Origin: Salinarimonadaceae bacterium
Lineage (GTDB): Bacteria; Pseudomonadota; Alphaproteobacteria; Rhizobiales; Beijerinckiaceae
Assembly (NCBI GenBank): GCA_007693435.1
Contig: REDO01000084.1
Coordinates: 1-48,188 of the forward strand
DNA: 48,188 nt
Direction of reading: 5' to 3'
Shown here: positions 15,792 through 25,100 of the stretch, one piece after another
Position numbering within the stretch: position 1 is the first letter of the stretch
Layout of the letters: every line of letters begins with the position of its first letter
Made by a program: the position numbers and the translations under genes
The notes under the pieces: generated by a model
The model's database searches: none
Seen by the model: the letters and a program-made list of their open reading frames with translations, nothing else
What the model was told of the DNA's origin: nothing

Positions 15792-18700
15792 ATGAGCGAG
15801 GAAACGGGCCGGAACGGGCCTGATCGCAAAGGCGTCGCGCTGCGGGACGTGTCCCTCGACGACAAATACGATCTCGACCGGGACCGTGTCTTCCTCACCG
15901 GCACGCAGGCGATCATCCGCATGCTGCTGACGCAGCGCGAGCGCGACCGGCGGGCGGACCTGAACACGGCGGGTTTCGTCTCCGGCTATCGCGGCTCCCC
16001 CATCGGCGCCCTCGACATGAACCTCCTGCGCGCCAAGAAACAGCTCGCCGCCGCGGGCATCGTCTTCCAGCCCGGCCTCAACGAAGAACTCGCAGCCACC
16101 GCCGTCTGGGGCTCCCAGCAGGCGGAGATGCGGGGCGAGGGAAAGCACGACGGCGTTTTCGGCGTCTGGTACGGCAAGGGCCCCGGCGTCGACCGCTCCG
16201 GCGACGCCTTCCGCCACGCCAACATGGCCGGAACTTCGAAATACGGCGGCGTCCTCGCTCTCATGGGCGACGACCACACGGCGGAATCCTCCACCGTCGC
16301 GCATCAGTCCGAATTCCATTTCGTCGACGTGATGATGCCGATCCTGAACCCGGCGGGCGTTCAGGAGATTCTCGATTACGGCCTTTACGGCTACGCCATG
16401 AGCCGCTTCACGGGTACGTGGACGGCGTTCAAATGCGTCAAGGACAACATCGAATCGACGGCTTCCGTCGACGGTTCGGTGGATCGGTTGAAGATCGTGA
16501 CCCCTGATGATTTCGTCATGCCGCCGGGCGGGCTCAACATCCGGCGTGGCGACGGCATCCTCGAACAGGAGGCGCGCCTGCATGACTTCAAGCGCGACGC
16601 CGTGCTCGCCTTCGTCGCCGCCAACAACCTCAACCGCATCGTGCTCTCCGGCGGGCGCAGCCCGAAGGTCGGCGTGATCACCGTCGGCAAGTCCTATCTC
16701 GACGTCCGCCAGGCCCTCGACGAGCTTGGCCTCGACGAGGTCAAGGCGAACGACATGGGGCTTCGCCTCTACAAGGTCGCCTGCCCCTGGCCGTTGTCGC
16801 GCTCCGAACTCGTGCATTTCGCCGCCGGGCTCGATCTCGTCATCGTCGTCGAGGAGAAGCGCTCGCTCATCGAGGTGCAGCTGCGCGAGGAGCTGTACGG
16901 CGCATCGCATCAGCCCGTCTGCATCGGCAAGAAGGACGAGAAGGGCGAGTGGCTGTTTCCCGTCAAGGGCGCGCTCGATTCGAACGACGTCGCCATCGCC
17001 ATCGGCGAGCGGCTCCTGCGCTACCACCGCAACGACGATCTCGCCGCCCGCGTCGCGCATCTGCGGCAGGCGCAGGAGGCTTTGGCGCAGACGTCGGACA
17101 TCGCCAACCGCACCCCGCATTTCTGCGCCGGCTGCCCGCACAACACCTCGACGAAGGTGCCCGACGGCATGCGCGCCTATGCCGGCATCGGCTGCCATTA
17201 CATGTCCCAGTGGATGGACCGCTCGACCGACGGCTTCACCCAGATGGGCGGCGAGGGCGCGAACTGGGTCGGCGAGAACCACTTCTCGAAGCGCGGCCAC
17301 GTCTTCCAGAATCTCGGCGACGGCACCTACAATCATTCGGGCGCGCTGGCGATCCGCTGGGCCGTCGACACCAAGACGAACGTCACCTACAAGATCCTCT
17401 TCAACGACGCCGTCGCGATGACGGGCGGCCAGCGCCACGAGGGCGGGCTCACGCCCGACATGATCGCGCGGCAGGTCCGCGCCGAGGGCGTCGAGCGCAT
17501 CGCGCTCGTGACCGACGAGCCCGACAAATATCCGAAGTCGATCGAATGGCCGAAGGGCATGACGATCCACCACCGCTCGGAGCTCGATCAGGTGCAGCGC
17601 ATGCTGGCCGAAATCGGCGGCGTCTCGGTGATGATCTACGACCAGACCTGCGCCTCCGAGAAACGCCGCCGGCGCAAGCGCGGCATGTATCCCGATCCCG
17701 ACAAGCGCGTGATCATCAACGAGCTCGTCTGCGAGGGCTGCGGCGATTGCTCGGTGCAGTCGAACTGCGTCGCGGTGCAGCCGCTGGAGACCGAGTTCGG
17801 CCGCAAACGGCAGATCGACCAGTCCAACTGCAACAAGGACTTCTCCTGCGTGAACGGCTTCTGCCCGTCCTTCGTGACGGTGCACGGCGCCAGGCTGAAA
17901 AAGACGAAGGTCGCGGGCTCCGCCGAGGCGCTGCCCGAGGCGATCCCCGAGCCGGCGATTCCGGCGATCGACCGCACCTGGAACTGCATCGTCACGGGCG
18001 TGGGCGGCACCGGCGTCGTCACCATCGGCGCCATCATCGGCATGGCCGCGCATCTCGAGGGCAAGGGCTGCGGCATGATCGACATGGCCGGCCTCGCCCA
18101 GAAGGGCGGGTCGGTCTACAGCCACGTGCGGCTCGCGAACTCGCCGGAGGACATCCACGCCATCCGCGTGCCGGCGGCCTCGGCCGACCTCGTGCTCGGC
18201 TGCGACCTCGTGGTCACCGGCACGAAGAAGGTGCTCGCCGGCATCCGCCTTGGGCGGACGACGCTCGTGGTCAACACGGCCGAGATCTATCCCGGAGACT
18301 TCACCCGCGACGCGGATTTCTCGCTGCCGGCCGAGCGCCTGAAGCGCGAATTGCGCCGGCTCGCGGGCGAGGAGCGCATCGATTTCGTCGACGCCACGGC
18401 GATCGCGACGGCTTTGCTCGGCAACGCCATCGCCGCCAACATGTTCATGCTGGGCTTTGCTTATCAGCGCGGCGCGGTGCCGCTTGGCGCGGAGGCGATC
18501 GAGAAGGCCATCGCGCTCAACGGCGAGGCCGTGCCGATGAACCTCGAGGCCTTCCGTCTCGGTCGGCGCGCGGCGGCGAGCCCGGAAGGGCTTGCGCGCG
18601 TGGCGGATTCGATCAAGGCGCCGACCAGGACGCGGGAACTGTCCCAGAGCCTCGACGAGGCGATCGCCCGGCGCGTCGAATTCCTCACCGCCTATCAGAG

Positions 18701-19328
18701 CGAGCGCTGGGCGCGGCGCTACGAGGACCTCGTGCAGCGCGTGCGCGAGGCCGAGGCGAAGGCCGTTCCCGGGCAGGAGGCGCTGGCGCAGGCTGTGGCG
18801 CGCAACCTGTTCAAGCTCATGGCCTACAAGGACGAATACGAGGTCGCGCGGCTCTATTCCGACGGCTCGTTCCAGAAGCAGGTGGAGCAGGCCTTCGAGG
18901 GCGAAGAAGGCGGCAAGGGCTTGCGCTTCGAATTCCACCTCGCGCCGCCTCTGCTGGGGCGCCGCGACAAGGCGACCGGCCTGCCGCGCAAGACGAGTTT
19001 CGGGCCGCGGATGATGAAGGCCTTCCGCGTCCTCGCGAAGTTCAAGGTCCTGCGCGGCACGCCGCTCGACGTCTTCGGCTATACCCGCGAGCGCCGCAAG
19101 GAACGCCGGCTGATCAAGGATTACGTGGCTCTGATCGAGGAGATTCTGGGCAAGCTCGCGCCCGAAAACCACGTCACCGCGCTCGGCCTCGCCTCGATCC
19201 CGGCCAAGATTCGCGGCTTCGGCCACGTCAAGGAGCGCCACCTCGCGGCGGCCATGGCGGAGCAGGACGCGTTGCTCGAGCGCTTCCGCGCCCCGCCGAA
19301 GCCCCCGCTGGCGCAGGCGGCCGAATGA
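15792..19328 (+). CDS. indolepyruvate ferredoxin oxidoreductase family protein (alpha-beta-gamma fusion)
   Basis: A 1178-residue enzyme of the IOR family: thiamine-diphosphate- and iron-sulfur-dependent oxidative decarboxylation of indolepyruvate or other aryl/branched 2-oxoacids to acyl-CoA with a ferredoxin-like acceptor. Order: N-terminal pyrimidine-binding part (VSGYRGSPIG near 65), TPP part with CAGCPHNTSTKVPDG, GIGCHYM and NLGDGTYNHSG, a Cys-rich site starting C647 (CEGCGDCSVQSNC) with more cysteines in NCNKDFSCVNGFCPSF, a gamma domain (GVGGTGVVTIGAIIG), and a long C-terminal domain usual in the proteobacterial fused forms. ATG 15792 has GGAGGAG upstream. A palindromic operator candidate lies in its promoter region. 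Likely role in aromatic or branched amino acid breakdown. Confidence 0.93.
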   Translation: MSEETGRNGPDRKGVALRDVSLDDKYDLDRDRVFLTGTQAIIRMLLTQRERDRRADLNTAGFVSGYRGSPIGALDMNLLRAKKQLAAAGIVFQPGLNEELAATAVWGSQQAEMRGEGKHDGVFGVWYGKGPGVDRSGDAFRHANMAGTSKYGGVLALMGDDHTAESSTVAHQSEFHFVDVMMPILNPAGVQEILDYGLYGYAMSRFTGTWTAFKCVKDNIESTASVDGSVDRLKIVTPDDFVMPPGGLNIRRGDGILEQEARLHDFKRDAVLAFVAANNLNRIVLSGGRSPKVGVITVGKSYLDVRQALDELGLDEVKANDMGLRLYKVACPWPLSRSELVHFAAGLDLVIVVEEKRSLIEVQLREELYGASHQPVCIGKKDEKGEWLFPVKGALDSNDVAIAIGERLLRYHRNDDLAARVAHLRQAQEALAQTSDIANRTPHFCAGCPHNTSTKVPDGMRAYAGIGCHYMSQWMDRSTDGFTQMGGEGANWVGENHFSKRGHVFQNLGDGTYNHSGALAIRWAVDTKTNVTYKILFNDAVAMTGGQRHEGGLTPDMIARQVRAEGVERIALVTDEPDKYPKSIEWPKGMTIHHRSELDQVQRMLAEIGGVSVMIYDQTCASEKRRRRKRGMYPDPDKRVIINELVCEGCGDCSVQSNCVAVQPLETEFGRKRQIDQSNCNKDFSCVNGFCPSFVTVHGARLKKTKVAGSAEALPEAIPEPAIPAIDRTWNCIVTGVGGTGVVTIGAIIGMAAHLEGKGCGMIDMAGLAQKGGSVYSHVRLANSPEDIHAIRVPAASADLVLGCDLVVTGTKKVLAGIRLGRTTLVVNTAEIYPGDFTRDADFSLPAERLKRELRRLAGEERIDFVDATAIATALLGNAIAANMFMLGFAYQRGAVPLGAEAIEKAIALNGEAVPMNLEAFRLGRRAAASPEGLARVADSIKAPTRTRELSQSLDEAIARRVEFLTAYQSERWARRYEDLVQRVREAEAKAVPGQEALAQAVARNLFKLMAYKDEYEVARLYSDGSFQKQVEQAFEGEEGGKGLRFEFHLAPPLLGRRDKATGLPRKTSFGPRMMKAFRVLAKFKVLRGTPLDVFGYTRERRKERRLIKDYVALIEEILGKLAPENHVTALGLASIPAKIRGFGHVKERHLAAAMAEQDALLERFRAPPKPPLAQAAE

Positions 19329-19418
19329 GGCGGGAAAGCCGGGCGTCGGCTTGACCCGGCGCCCGTTTGGCGCGACTGCTCGGTTCCGGCCCCGCGCCTT
19401 TCCGAATCAGGACGCACC

Positions 19419-19928
19419 TTGAGCGAGACGATCCGCATCCTTGGCCTCGATCCGGGCTTGAGAAAGACCGGCTGGGGCATGATCGAGACGACGGGGACGC
19501 GGCTCTCCTTCGTGGCCTGCGGCGTCGTGACTTCCGATGGCGGCGAACCGCTCGCGCTGCGGCTCAAGGCGCTCTACGACGGGATCACGGCGATCGTGCG
19601 CGACTACGCGCCCGACGAGGTGTCCGTTGAGGAGACCTTCGTCAACAAGGACGCGCAGGCGACGCTCAAGCTCGGCCACGCCCGCGCCATGGCGCTGCTC
19701 GTGCCCGCGCTCGTCGGCATCCCGGTTTCCGAATACGGCGCCAATCAGGTCAAGAAGTCGGTCGTCGGCGTCGGCCACGCGGACAAGCGGCAGGTGCAGG
19801 CGATGGTGCGTGTCCTCTTGCCGAAATCCGACGCCAAGACCGCCGACGCCGCCGACGCGCTCGCCATCGCCATCGCCCACGCCCATCACCGCCGCTCCCG
19901 CACGCTTGCGGCGAGCCTCGCAAGCTGA
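19419..19928 (+). CDS. ruvC: Holliday junction endonuclease RuvC
   Basis: A 169-residue RuvC resolvase that cuts Holliday junctions in recombinational repair. The catalytic acidic residues are visible: D11 ([14 protein letters not shown]), E71 (VSVEETFVN), D143 and D146 ([11 protein letters not shown]). The start is TTG, supported by AGGA 9 bases upstream and by the family N-terminus. It follows the oxidoreductase by 90 bp and precedes ruvA by 14 bp, so the two are translated from one message. No LexA-type GTTC-N7-GTTC box was found upstream. Confidence 0.97.
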   Translation: MSETIRILGLDPGLRKTGWGMIETTGTRLSFVACGVVTSDGGEPLALRLKALYDGITAIVRDYAPDEVSVEETFVNKDAQATLKLGHARAMALLVPALVGIPVSEYGANQVKKSVVGVGHADKRQVQAMVRVLLPKSDAKTADAADALAIAIAHAHHRRSRTLAASLAS

Positions 19929-19942
19929 GCTGAGGATCCCGC

Positions 19943-20557
19943 ATGATCGGCAAACTCAAGGGCGTCGTCGATACGATCTCCGAGGATCATCTCATCCTCG
20001 ACGTGCACGGCGTGGGCTATCTCGTGCATTGCTCGGCGCGCACGCTCCAGCGGCTGCCGGCGCCGGGCGAGGCGGCGGTTTTGGCCATCGAGACGCATGT
20101 GCGCGAAGACATGATCCGCCTCTACGGCTTTCGCAGCGAGGCCGAGCGGGAATGGTTCCGTCTGCTCCAGAGCGTGCAGGGGGTCGGCGCGAAGGTGGCG
20201 CTCGGCATCCTGACGGTGCTGGAGCCCTCCGAGGTGGCGCAGGTGGTGGCGACCGGCGACAAGACGGCGATCGCGCGCGGCCCCGGCGTCGGGCCGAAAC
20301 TCGCCGCGCGCATCGTCTCGGAGCTGAAGGACAAGGCGCCCGCCTCGACGCCGATCGATCCCGGCCTCGCCCGAATCGCCGAGACGGCCGGGACGGGCGA
20401 GCCCTCCGCCGTCGCCGACGCGGTTTCGGCGCTCGTCAATCTCGGCTATCCGCAGATGCAGGCGGCGGCGGCCGTCGCCGCCGGCGTCAAGAGCGCCGGC
20501 GAGGAGGCGACAACGCAGACGCTCATCCGGCTCGGGCTGCGCGAGCTGGCGCGGTAG
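19943..20557 (+). CDS. ruvA: Holliday junction branch migration subunit RuvA
   Basis: A 204-residue RuvA, which binds four-way junctions as a tetramer and loads the RuvB motor. Domain I starts [26 protein letters not shown]; domain II has the helix-hairpin-helix segments ([34 protein letters not shown]); domain III near the C-terminus ([19 protein letters not shown]) contacts RuvB. Full length. Preceded by GAGCTGAGGATCCCGC with a usable ribosome site. ruvB, usually next in ruvCAB, is missing: the next gene is convergent and ends 4 bp away. Confidence 0.97.
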   Translation: MIGKLKGVVDTISEDHLILDVHGVGYLVHCSARTLQRLPAPGEAAVLAIETHVREDMIRLYGFRSEAEREWFRLLQSVQGVGAKVALGILTVLEPSEVAQVVATGDKTAIARGPGVGPKLAARIVSELKDKAPASTPIDPGLARIAETAGTGEPSAVADAVSALVNLGYPQMQAAAAVAAGVKSAGEEATTQTLIRLGLRELAR

Positions 20558-20561
20558 GCAT

Positions 20562-21446
20562 TCAGTCCCGCCCCTCGCGCAGATAATTCACGACGCCGGA
20601 GAAATCCTCGCCGCCGCGCCCGGCCTGCTCGAAGCGCTCGTAGATCGCGCGCGCATGCTCCCCGAGCGGCGTCGTCGCGCCGGCGGAGCGCGCGGCTTCC
20701 TGCGACAGGGTGAGATCCTTCAGCATCAGCGCCGCCGCGAAGCCGGGCTTGTAGCCGTTATTCGCCGGGCTCGTCGGCACCGGGCCGGGGACGGGGCAAT
20801 AGGTGGTGAGCGACCAGCACTGGCCTGAGGAGGTCGAGGCGACGTCGAACAGGGCCTGATGCGAGAGGCCGAGCTTCTCGGCCAGCACGAAAGCCTCGCT
20901 GACGCCGATCATCGAGATTCCGAGGATCATGTTGTTGCAGATCTTCGCCGCCTGGCCCGCGCCCCCCTCGCCGCAATGCACGACCTTCTTGCCCATCGCT
21001 TCCAGCGCGGGCTTCGCCTTGGCGAAAGCCAACTGCGAGCCGCCCGCCATGAAGGTGAGCGTCGCGTTGGTCGCGCCGCCGACGCCGCCCGAGACGGGCG
21101 CGTCGAGGGACAGGCAGCCGCGCGCCCCGGCGAGTTCATGCGCCTTGCGGGCTGAATCCACGTCGATCGTCGAGCAGTCGATCACGAGCGCGCCGGGGCT
21201 CGTCGCAGGCAGCACGTCCTCAAGCACGGCGACGACGTGCCTGCCCGCCGGCAGCATGGTGATGACGATATCCGCTTCCGCAACGGCCTCGCGCGCGCTT
21301 GCCGCGATCGTGACGCCGGCCGCCCTTGCGTCCTCGCGCAGGGCCTCGACGAGATCGAAGCCCGCGACCGAAAAGCCCGCCTTCACGAGATTGGCGGCCA
21401 TCGGACCGCCCATATTGCCCAGACCGATGAAGCCGATTCTCGTCAT
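20562..21446 (-). CDS. mmsB: 3-hydroxyisobutyrate dehydrogenase
   Basis: A 294-residue beta-hydroxyacid dehydrogenase that oxidises 3-hydroxyisobutyrate to methylmalonate semialdehyde in valine breakdown. The NAD-binding GFIGLGNMGGPMAANLVKAG, the substrate loop DAPVSGGVGGATNATLTFMAGG and the catalytic lysine K168 (GAGQAAKICNNM) are present; the stretch CWSLTTYCPVPGPVP and KPGFAAALMLKDL distinguishes MmsB from related dehydrogenases. GGGAG upstream of ATG. It is the last gene of the rluB-rsmD-membrane protein series, 21 bp after the membrane protein. The enoyl-CoA hydratase at 25.1 kb may act in the same catabolic area. Confidence 0.93.
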   Translation of the reverse strand: MTRIGFIGLGNMGGPMAANLVKAGFSVAGFDLVEALREDARAAGVTIAASAREAVAEADIVITMLPAGRHVVAVLEDVLPATSPGALVIDCSTIDVDSARKAHELAGARGCLSLDAPVSGGVGGATNATLTFMAGGSQLAFAKAKPALEAMGKKVVHCGEGGAGQAAKICNNMILGISMIGVSEAFVLAEKLGLSHQALFDVASTSSGQCWSLTTYCPVPGPVPTSPANNGYKPGFAAALMLKDLTLSQEAARSAGATTPLGEHARAIYERFEQAGRGGEDFSGVVNYLREGRD

Positions 21447-21467
21447 GACGTTTCTCCCTGTCCTTCG

Positions 21468-21893
21468 TTATTCTTCTCCGGCCCCGGAGCGCGCCCGTCC
21501 CCGCAGCAGGGCGCCGACCAGCGCGAAACCGAACAACCAGAGCATCCACGATCCGAACACCTTGTCGAGCGCCGGATTGAGGGCTGGAAAGAAGACGCCG
21601 AAATGCGAGGCGACCGCCGCCATCACCAGCATGGCCGGCGCCGCGATCAGCGCCGTTGCGCGCGGGGCCTGCGCCTTCGGGCCGCCCGCCAGCGCGGGCG
21701 AGAACCAGCCTAGCGCGAAGCCGGCGAGGCCCGCCAATGCGAAATTGATCTGAAAAGCGCGCCTTCCCTCTATGAAAAAATGCGGGCCTGCATAGAGGAA
21801 GAGGCAGAACAGCGCGACCGTCAGCGCCGCGCCGACGGCGAGACCACGCAGGATCGACGGCCCGCGTAGCGTGGATGGTCCCGTTTCCCTCAC
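21468..21893 (-). CDS. small membrane protein, unknown function
   Basis: A 141-residue protein with four predicted transmembrane helices (about 17-36, 46-63, 80-99 and 115-131) and short basic ends. No family recognised. The GTG start overlaps the rsmD stop by 4 bases (GTGA), so it is translationally coupled to rsmD. It was kept as a real gene because of this coupling, the regular helix spacing and its position inside a tight series. Confidence 0.75.
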   Translation of the reverse strand: MRETGPSTLRGPSILRGLAVGAALTVALFCLFLYAGPHFFIEGRRAFQINFALAGLAGFALGWFSPALAGGPKAQAPRATALIAAPAMLVMAAVASHFGVFFPALNPALDKVFGSWMLWLFGFALVGALLRGRARSGAGEE

Positions 21894-22462
21894 GATTCCC
21901 TCCCCAAGGCGCGATAGCGCGCGAATATAAAGAGCGTGCCGCCATAGGCGCGCCGGTCAACCTCCTCGAAGCCCTCCGGCATGGCGAATTTGGCTTCCGC
22001 ATCCTCCTCGACGACGACGAGCGCGCCGTCGTTGAGCCAGCCGCCCTCGGCGCAGGAGCGCAGGGCCCGCGGCGCCAGGTTCTTTCCGTAGGGCGGATCG
22101 CAGAAGACGAGATCGGCGGGCTCGAAGCGGTCGGCCTGTCCCAGCCGCGTCGCGTCGCGGCGCAGGATGCGCGTGACGCCGCCCAGCCCCAGCGCCTCGA
22201 CATTCTCGCGGATCAGCCCGCGCGCCTGCGCGCCCTCGTCGACGAAAGCCGCGAATACGGCGCCGCGCGAGAGCGCCTCGATCCCCATCGCGCCGGTGCC
22301 GGCGAAAAGGTCTATGACCCGCGCGCCGTCGCAGGCGTCGTCATGGCCGTGGGCGAGGATGTTGAACACCGCCTCGCGCAAACGATCCGAGGTCGGGCGG
22401 ATCTCGCCGCCCGTCGGCCCCGCGATCGCTCTCCCGCGCAGACGCCCGCCGACGATCCGCAT
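21890..22462 (-). CDS. rsmD: 16S rRNA (guanine-966-N2)-methyltransferase
   Basis: A 190-residue RsmD that methylates G966 of 16S rRNA using SAM. MRIVGGRLRGRAI at the N-terminus with RPTSDRLREAVFNIL is typical of the family; the SAM-binding DLFAGTGAMG (51-60) and catalytic DPPY (122-125) are intact. It starts 6 bp after the rluB stop; the rluB-rsmD order is usual in alphaproteobacteria, a ribosomal RNA modification pair. Confidence 0.96.
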   Translation of the reverse strand: MRIVGGRLRGRAIAGPTGGEIRPTSDRLREAVFNILAHGHDDACDGARVIDLFAGTGAMGIEALSRGAVFAAFVDEGAQARGLIRENVEALGLGGVTRILRRDATRLGQADRFEPADLVFCDPPYGKNLAPRALRSCAEGGWLNDGALVVVEEDAEAKFAMPEGFEEVDRRAYGGTLFIFARYRALGRES

Positions 22463-22468
22463 CGCCCG

Positions 22469-24490
22469 TCAGCCCCGCGAGGAACCGCGCGGCTTGCCGC
22501 CGGGGCCCCCGCCGGAGCCTCCGCCGGGTTTTCCGCCGAAACCGCCTCCGGGTCGCCCGCCGGGCTTGCCGCCGAAGCCGCCGGGTTTTCCGCCGGGACG
22601 GCCGCCCTCGCGCGAACCCGGCTTGCCGCCGAAATCGCCGCGCGGCTTGAAGCCCGGCTTGTCGCCGGCGCGAGCCGGCCCGCGATCATCCGCGCGCCCT
22701 CGGCTTTCGCCGCTCCTGCCTGCGCCGCTCCTGCCTGCGCCGCTCCTTCCCGCGCCGCCCTTGCCCGCCCCGCCCTTGCCTGCGCCGCCCTTGTCGAATC
22801 CGCGCGCCTCGGAAGAATGCTCGCCGCCGGGCCGACCGCCCTCGGGGCGGGCGCCGCGTGCAGGCGGTCGCCCGGGTCCGCGCTCTCCGTCTCGCTCTCG
22901 GCCGCGCGCCGGCCCGCCGCCGGCGAAGCCCGGCTTGCGGGGCGCGCGGCTTTCGTACCCACGGCCTTCGCCGCCCCGCTCGCCGCGCGCGTCACGCGAT
23001 CCCGTCGCAGAACCGGCGGACGAGTCCGCCCACGGCTTCATCTCACGCGGCTTCGCTTCATCGCGGGAAGGGCCTGCGCCGCGCCCTTGGGAAAAATCGC
23101 GCTTGCCGGCGAAGCTCTTCTTCGGCCCGAAATCCTTCCTGGCGCCGTAATCGCGCTTCTCGCCCGCCTCGCGCTCGGGCCGCGCGCGCGGCGCGGGCTT
23201 GCGAGGCTCTTTCTCGGGCCGCTCCTGCGCGGGCTCGCTCTTGAGGCGCTCGACGAGCACCCGTCCGCCCTTCTTCGAGGCGATCGCGCCGACGCGCTCT
23301 CGCGGGCGATCCGCCTTCGCGGCGCGGTCGGCTCGCGGATCGACCGAACGGGGACGCCGCGCCTGAGGCGCGCCCTCCTCGTCGCTCGAGCGCCAGATAC
23401 TCGCGCTCCGGCCGCGCTCCCATGCAGGGCGGCGATAAGGCTTCGCCGGCGCCTCCTCGCGGTCGCCGCGATCACGCGGCGTGCGTTCGGAGCGTTCGGG
23501 ACGTTCCGAACGTTCCGGGGGAGCGCCCCGCCGGGGCCTTTCCTGCTCCGTACGCGCAGCCGCGGCCTTCGGCGATCCGAATGGCGCCACCGGTTCGCGC
23601 ACGGGGCTCTCGAAATCGACGCCGGCTTCCTTTGCGAGGGTGTCGCCGAGCTGGTCCTTGAGCACGCGTGTTCGCACCTCGTCGACCATGCCGGGCTCCA
23701 GTTCGCCGAGCTGGAACGGGCCGAAGGAGAGTCGGATCAGGCGGTTCACGCGAAGCCCGAGATGTTCGAGGATGCGCTTGACCTCGCGGTTCTTGCCCTC
23801 GCGCAGACCGAGCGTGATCCAGACATTGTCGCCCTGGGCGCGGTCGAGCCGCGCTTCCACGGGGCCGTATTCCATGCCATCGACGACGACGCCGCCGCGC
23901 AGGGCGTCGAGCCGCGCCTGGTCGATCACGCCGTGGGCGCGCACCCGGTAGCGGCGCAGCCAGCCCGTGTCGGGATGGGCGATGACCTTGGCGAGCCCGC
24001 CGTCATTGGTGAGGAGCAAAAGCCCCTCCGTGTTGATGTCGAGGCGCCCGATGGCGACCACGCGCGGCAGGTCCTCGGGCAGTTCGTCGAAGACGGTCGC
24101 GCGGCCTTCCGGGTCGCGGGCGGTGGTGACGAGGCCGCGCGGCTTGTGGAACAGCCAGAGCCGCGTGCGTTCGCGCGCGGGCAGCGGCTCGCCGTCGACG
24201 GTGATGCGGTCCTCGTCCGTCACGTTCTGCGCGGGCGAGGTCATGACCGCGCCGTTCAGCGTCACGCGTCCCGCCTCGATCATCGCCTCGGCGTCGCGGC
24301 GCGAGGCGATCCCTGCGCGGGCGATCGCCTTGGCGATGCGCTCGCCGGCGAAGCCCTCGTCTTCGGCGCTCTGCGCCGGATTTTCGCCCGGCGCCTCCGT
24401 CTTCGGGACGGCGGAATTCGGGTTGGTCTTGTCGCCCGGCGCGGCGCGTCGCGCGCGGCTCCCGGGTCGGTCGTCACTGGCTTTCGTCAT
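22469..24490 (-). CDS. rluB: rRNA pseudouridine synthase RluB-type with a long Gly/Arg/Pro tail
   Basis: A 673-residue protein. Residues about 48-103 form an S4 RNA-binding domain; about 110-280 is the RsuA/RluB catalytic domain with D151 in GRLDINTEGLLLL, which isomerises a uridine of 23S rRNA. After about residue 290 comes a tail of nearly 380 residues, very rich in Gly, Arg, Lys, Pro and Ser, including short repeats of the GGAGKGGAGRSGAG type (around 22.70-22.80 kb) and GGFGGKPGGRPGG near the end. Typical RluB is about 250-300 residues; long disordered tails occur in rhizobial homologues. ATG 24490 begins MTKASDD. Divergent from tadA with 53 bp between starts. Confidence 0.92.
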   Translation of the reverse strand: MTKASDDRPGSRARRAAPGDKTNPNSAVPKTEAPGENPAQSAEDEGFAGERIAKAIARAGIASRRDAEAMIEAGRVTLNGAVMTSPAQNVTDEDRITVDGEPLPARERTRLWLFHKPRGLVTTARDPEGRATVFDELPEDLPRVVAIGRLDINTEGLLLLTNDGGLAKVIAHPDTGWLRRYRVRAHGVIDQARLDALRGGVVVDGMEYGPVEARLDRAQGDNVWITLGLREGKNREVKRILEHLGLRVNRLIRLSFGPFQLGELEPGMVDEVRTRVLKDQLGDTLAKEAGVDFESPVREPVAPFGSPKAAAARTEQERPRRGAPPERSERPERSERTPRDRGDREEAPAKPYRRPAWERGRSASIWRSSDEEGAPQARRPRSVDPRADRAAKADRPRERVGAIASKKGGRVLVERLKSEPAQERPEKEPRKPAPRARPEREAGEKRDYGARKDFGPKKSFAGKRDFSQGRGAGPSRDEAKPREMKPWADSSAGSATGSRDARGERGGEGRGYESRAPRKPGFAGGGPARGRERDGERGPGRPPARGARPEGGRPGGEHSSEARGFDKGGAGKGGAGKGGAGRSGAGRSGAGRSGESRGRADDRGPARAGDKPGFKPRGDFGGKPGSREGGRPGGKPGGFGGKPGGRPGGGFGGKPGGGSGGGPGGKPRGSSRG
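22700..22796. repeat. degenerate short tandem repeats in the rluB tail
   Basis: Imperfect 15-bp units of the type CTGCCTGCGCCGCTC are repeated about six times; they encode GGAGK and SGAGR pentapeptides on the minus strand. Units drift from CTGCC-TGCGCC-GCTC to CTTGCC-TGCGCC-GCC, so the array is old or under amino-acid-level constraint. Confidence 0.7.
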
Positions 24491-24543
24491 GCGCGCCTGA
24501 TAGCAGTTTGCGCAAGGCGAAGCGAGGACCATTGCGGGGGGCG

Positions 24544-25008
24544 ATGACGATTGCGCGAGACGAGGAAGACGCCTCTGCGATGGGGCTCGCGCTGACCGAG
24601 GCCCGCGCCGCCGCCGCGCTCGGGGAGGTCCCCGTCGGGGCGGTCGTGACCCGCGACGGAGCGGTGATCGCGCGCGCCGGAAACCGCACGCGCGAGCTGA
24701 ACGATCCCACAGCCCACGCCGAGATCCTCGCCATCCGCGCGGCTTGCGAGGCGCTTGGCGACGAGCGGCTCGTCGGTTGCGACCTCCATGTCACGCTCGA
24801 ACCCTGCGCCATGTGCGCCGCCGCCATCTCCTTCGCGCGCATCCGCCGGCTCTATTACGGCGCGTCCGACCCGAAGGGCGGCGGCGTCGAGCATGGCGGG
24901 CGCTTCTATGAACAGCCCACCTGCCACCATGCGCCGGAAGTCTATTCCGGCTTTCGCGAAAGCGAGGCGGCGGCGATCCTGCGCGACTTCTTCCGCGAGC
25001 GGCGCTGA
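24544..25008 (+). CDS. tadA: tRNA-specific adenosine deaminase
   Basis: A 154-residue TadA that converts A34 of tRNA-Arg(ACG) to inosine, required for decoding CGN arginine codons. Zinc and catalytic residues are in place: H58-A-E60 (HAEILAIRAAC) and P87-C88-A-M-C91 (EPCAMCAAA). ALTEARAAAALGEVPVGAVV near the N-terminus is characteristic. ATG 24544 chosen over the TTG at 24508 because a GGGGGG lies 2-7 bases upstream and the extra residues would overlap the rluB leader; MGLALTEA at 24580 is another option. Divergent from rluB. Confidence 0.95.
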   Translation: MTIARDEEDASAMGLALTEARAAAALGEVPVGAVVTRDGAVIARAGNRTRELNDPTAHAEILAIRAACEALGDERLVGCDLHVTLEPCAMCAAAISFARIRRLYYGASDPKGGGVEHGGRFYEQPTCHHAPEVYSGFRESEAAAILRDFFRERR

Positions 25009-25100
25009 ATTTCCGCGCTCCCATGCGCGGGCTTTCCCGTTGCGAAGGCGATCGCGGCCCGTTAGCCATTGCCTATTGAGAATAACGGAGGAATGGACCC

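Noticed and set aside
15648-19241. Very long open frame antisense to the indolepyruvate oxidoreductase
   Set aside because: The plus-strand frame has clear enzyme motifs; the antisense frame is a product of the high GC content and has repetitive His/Asp/Arg-rich sequence without family signs.
21875-24547. 890-codon plus-strand frame across rsmD and rluB
   Set aside because: Mirror of two recognised genes; Ala/Arg/Pro-rich without domains.
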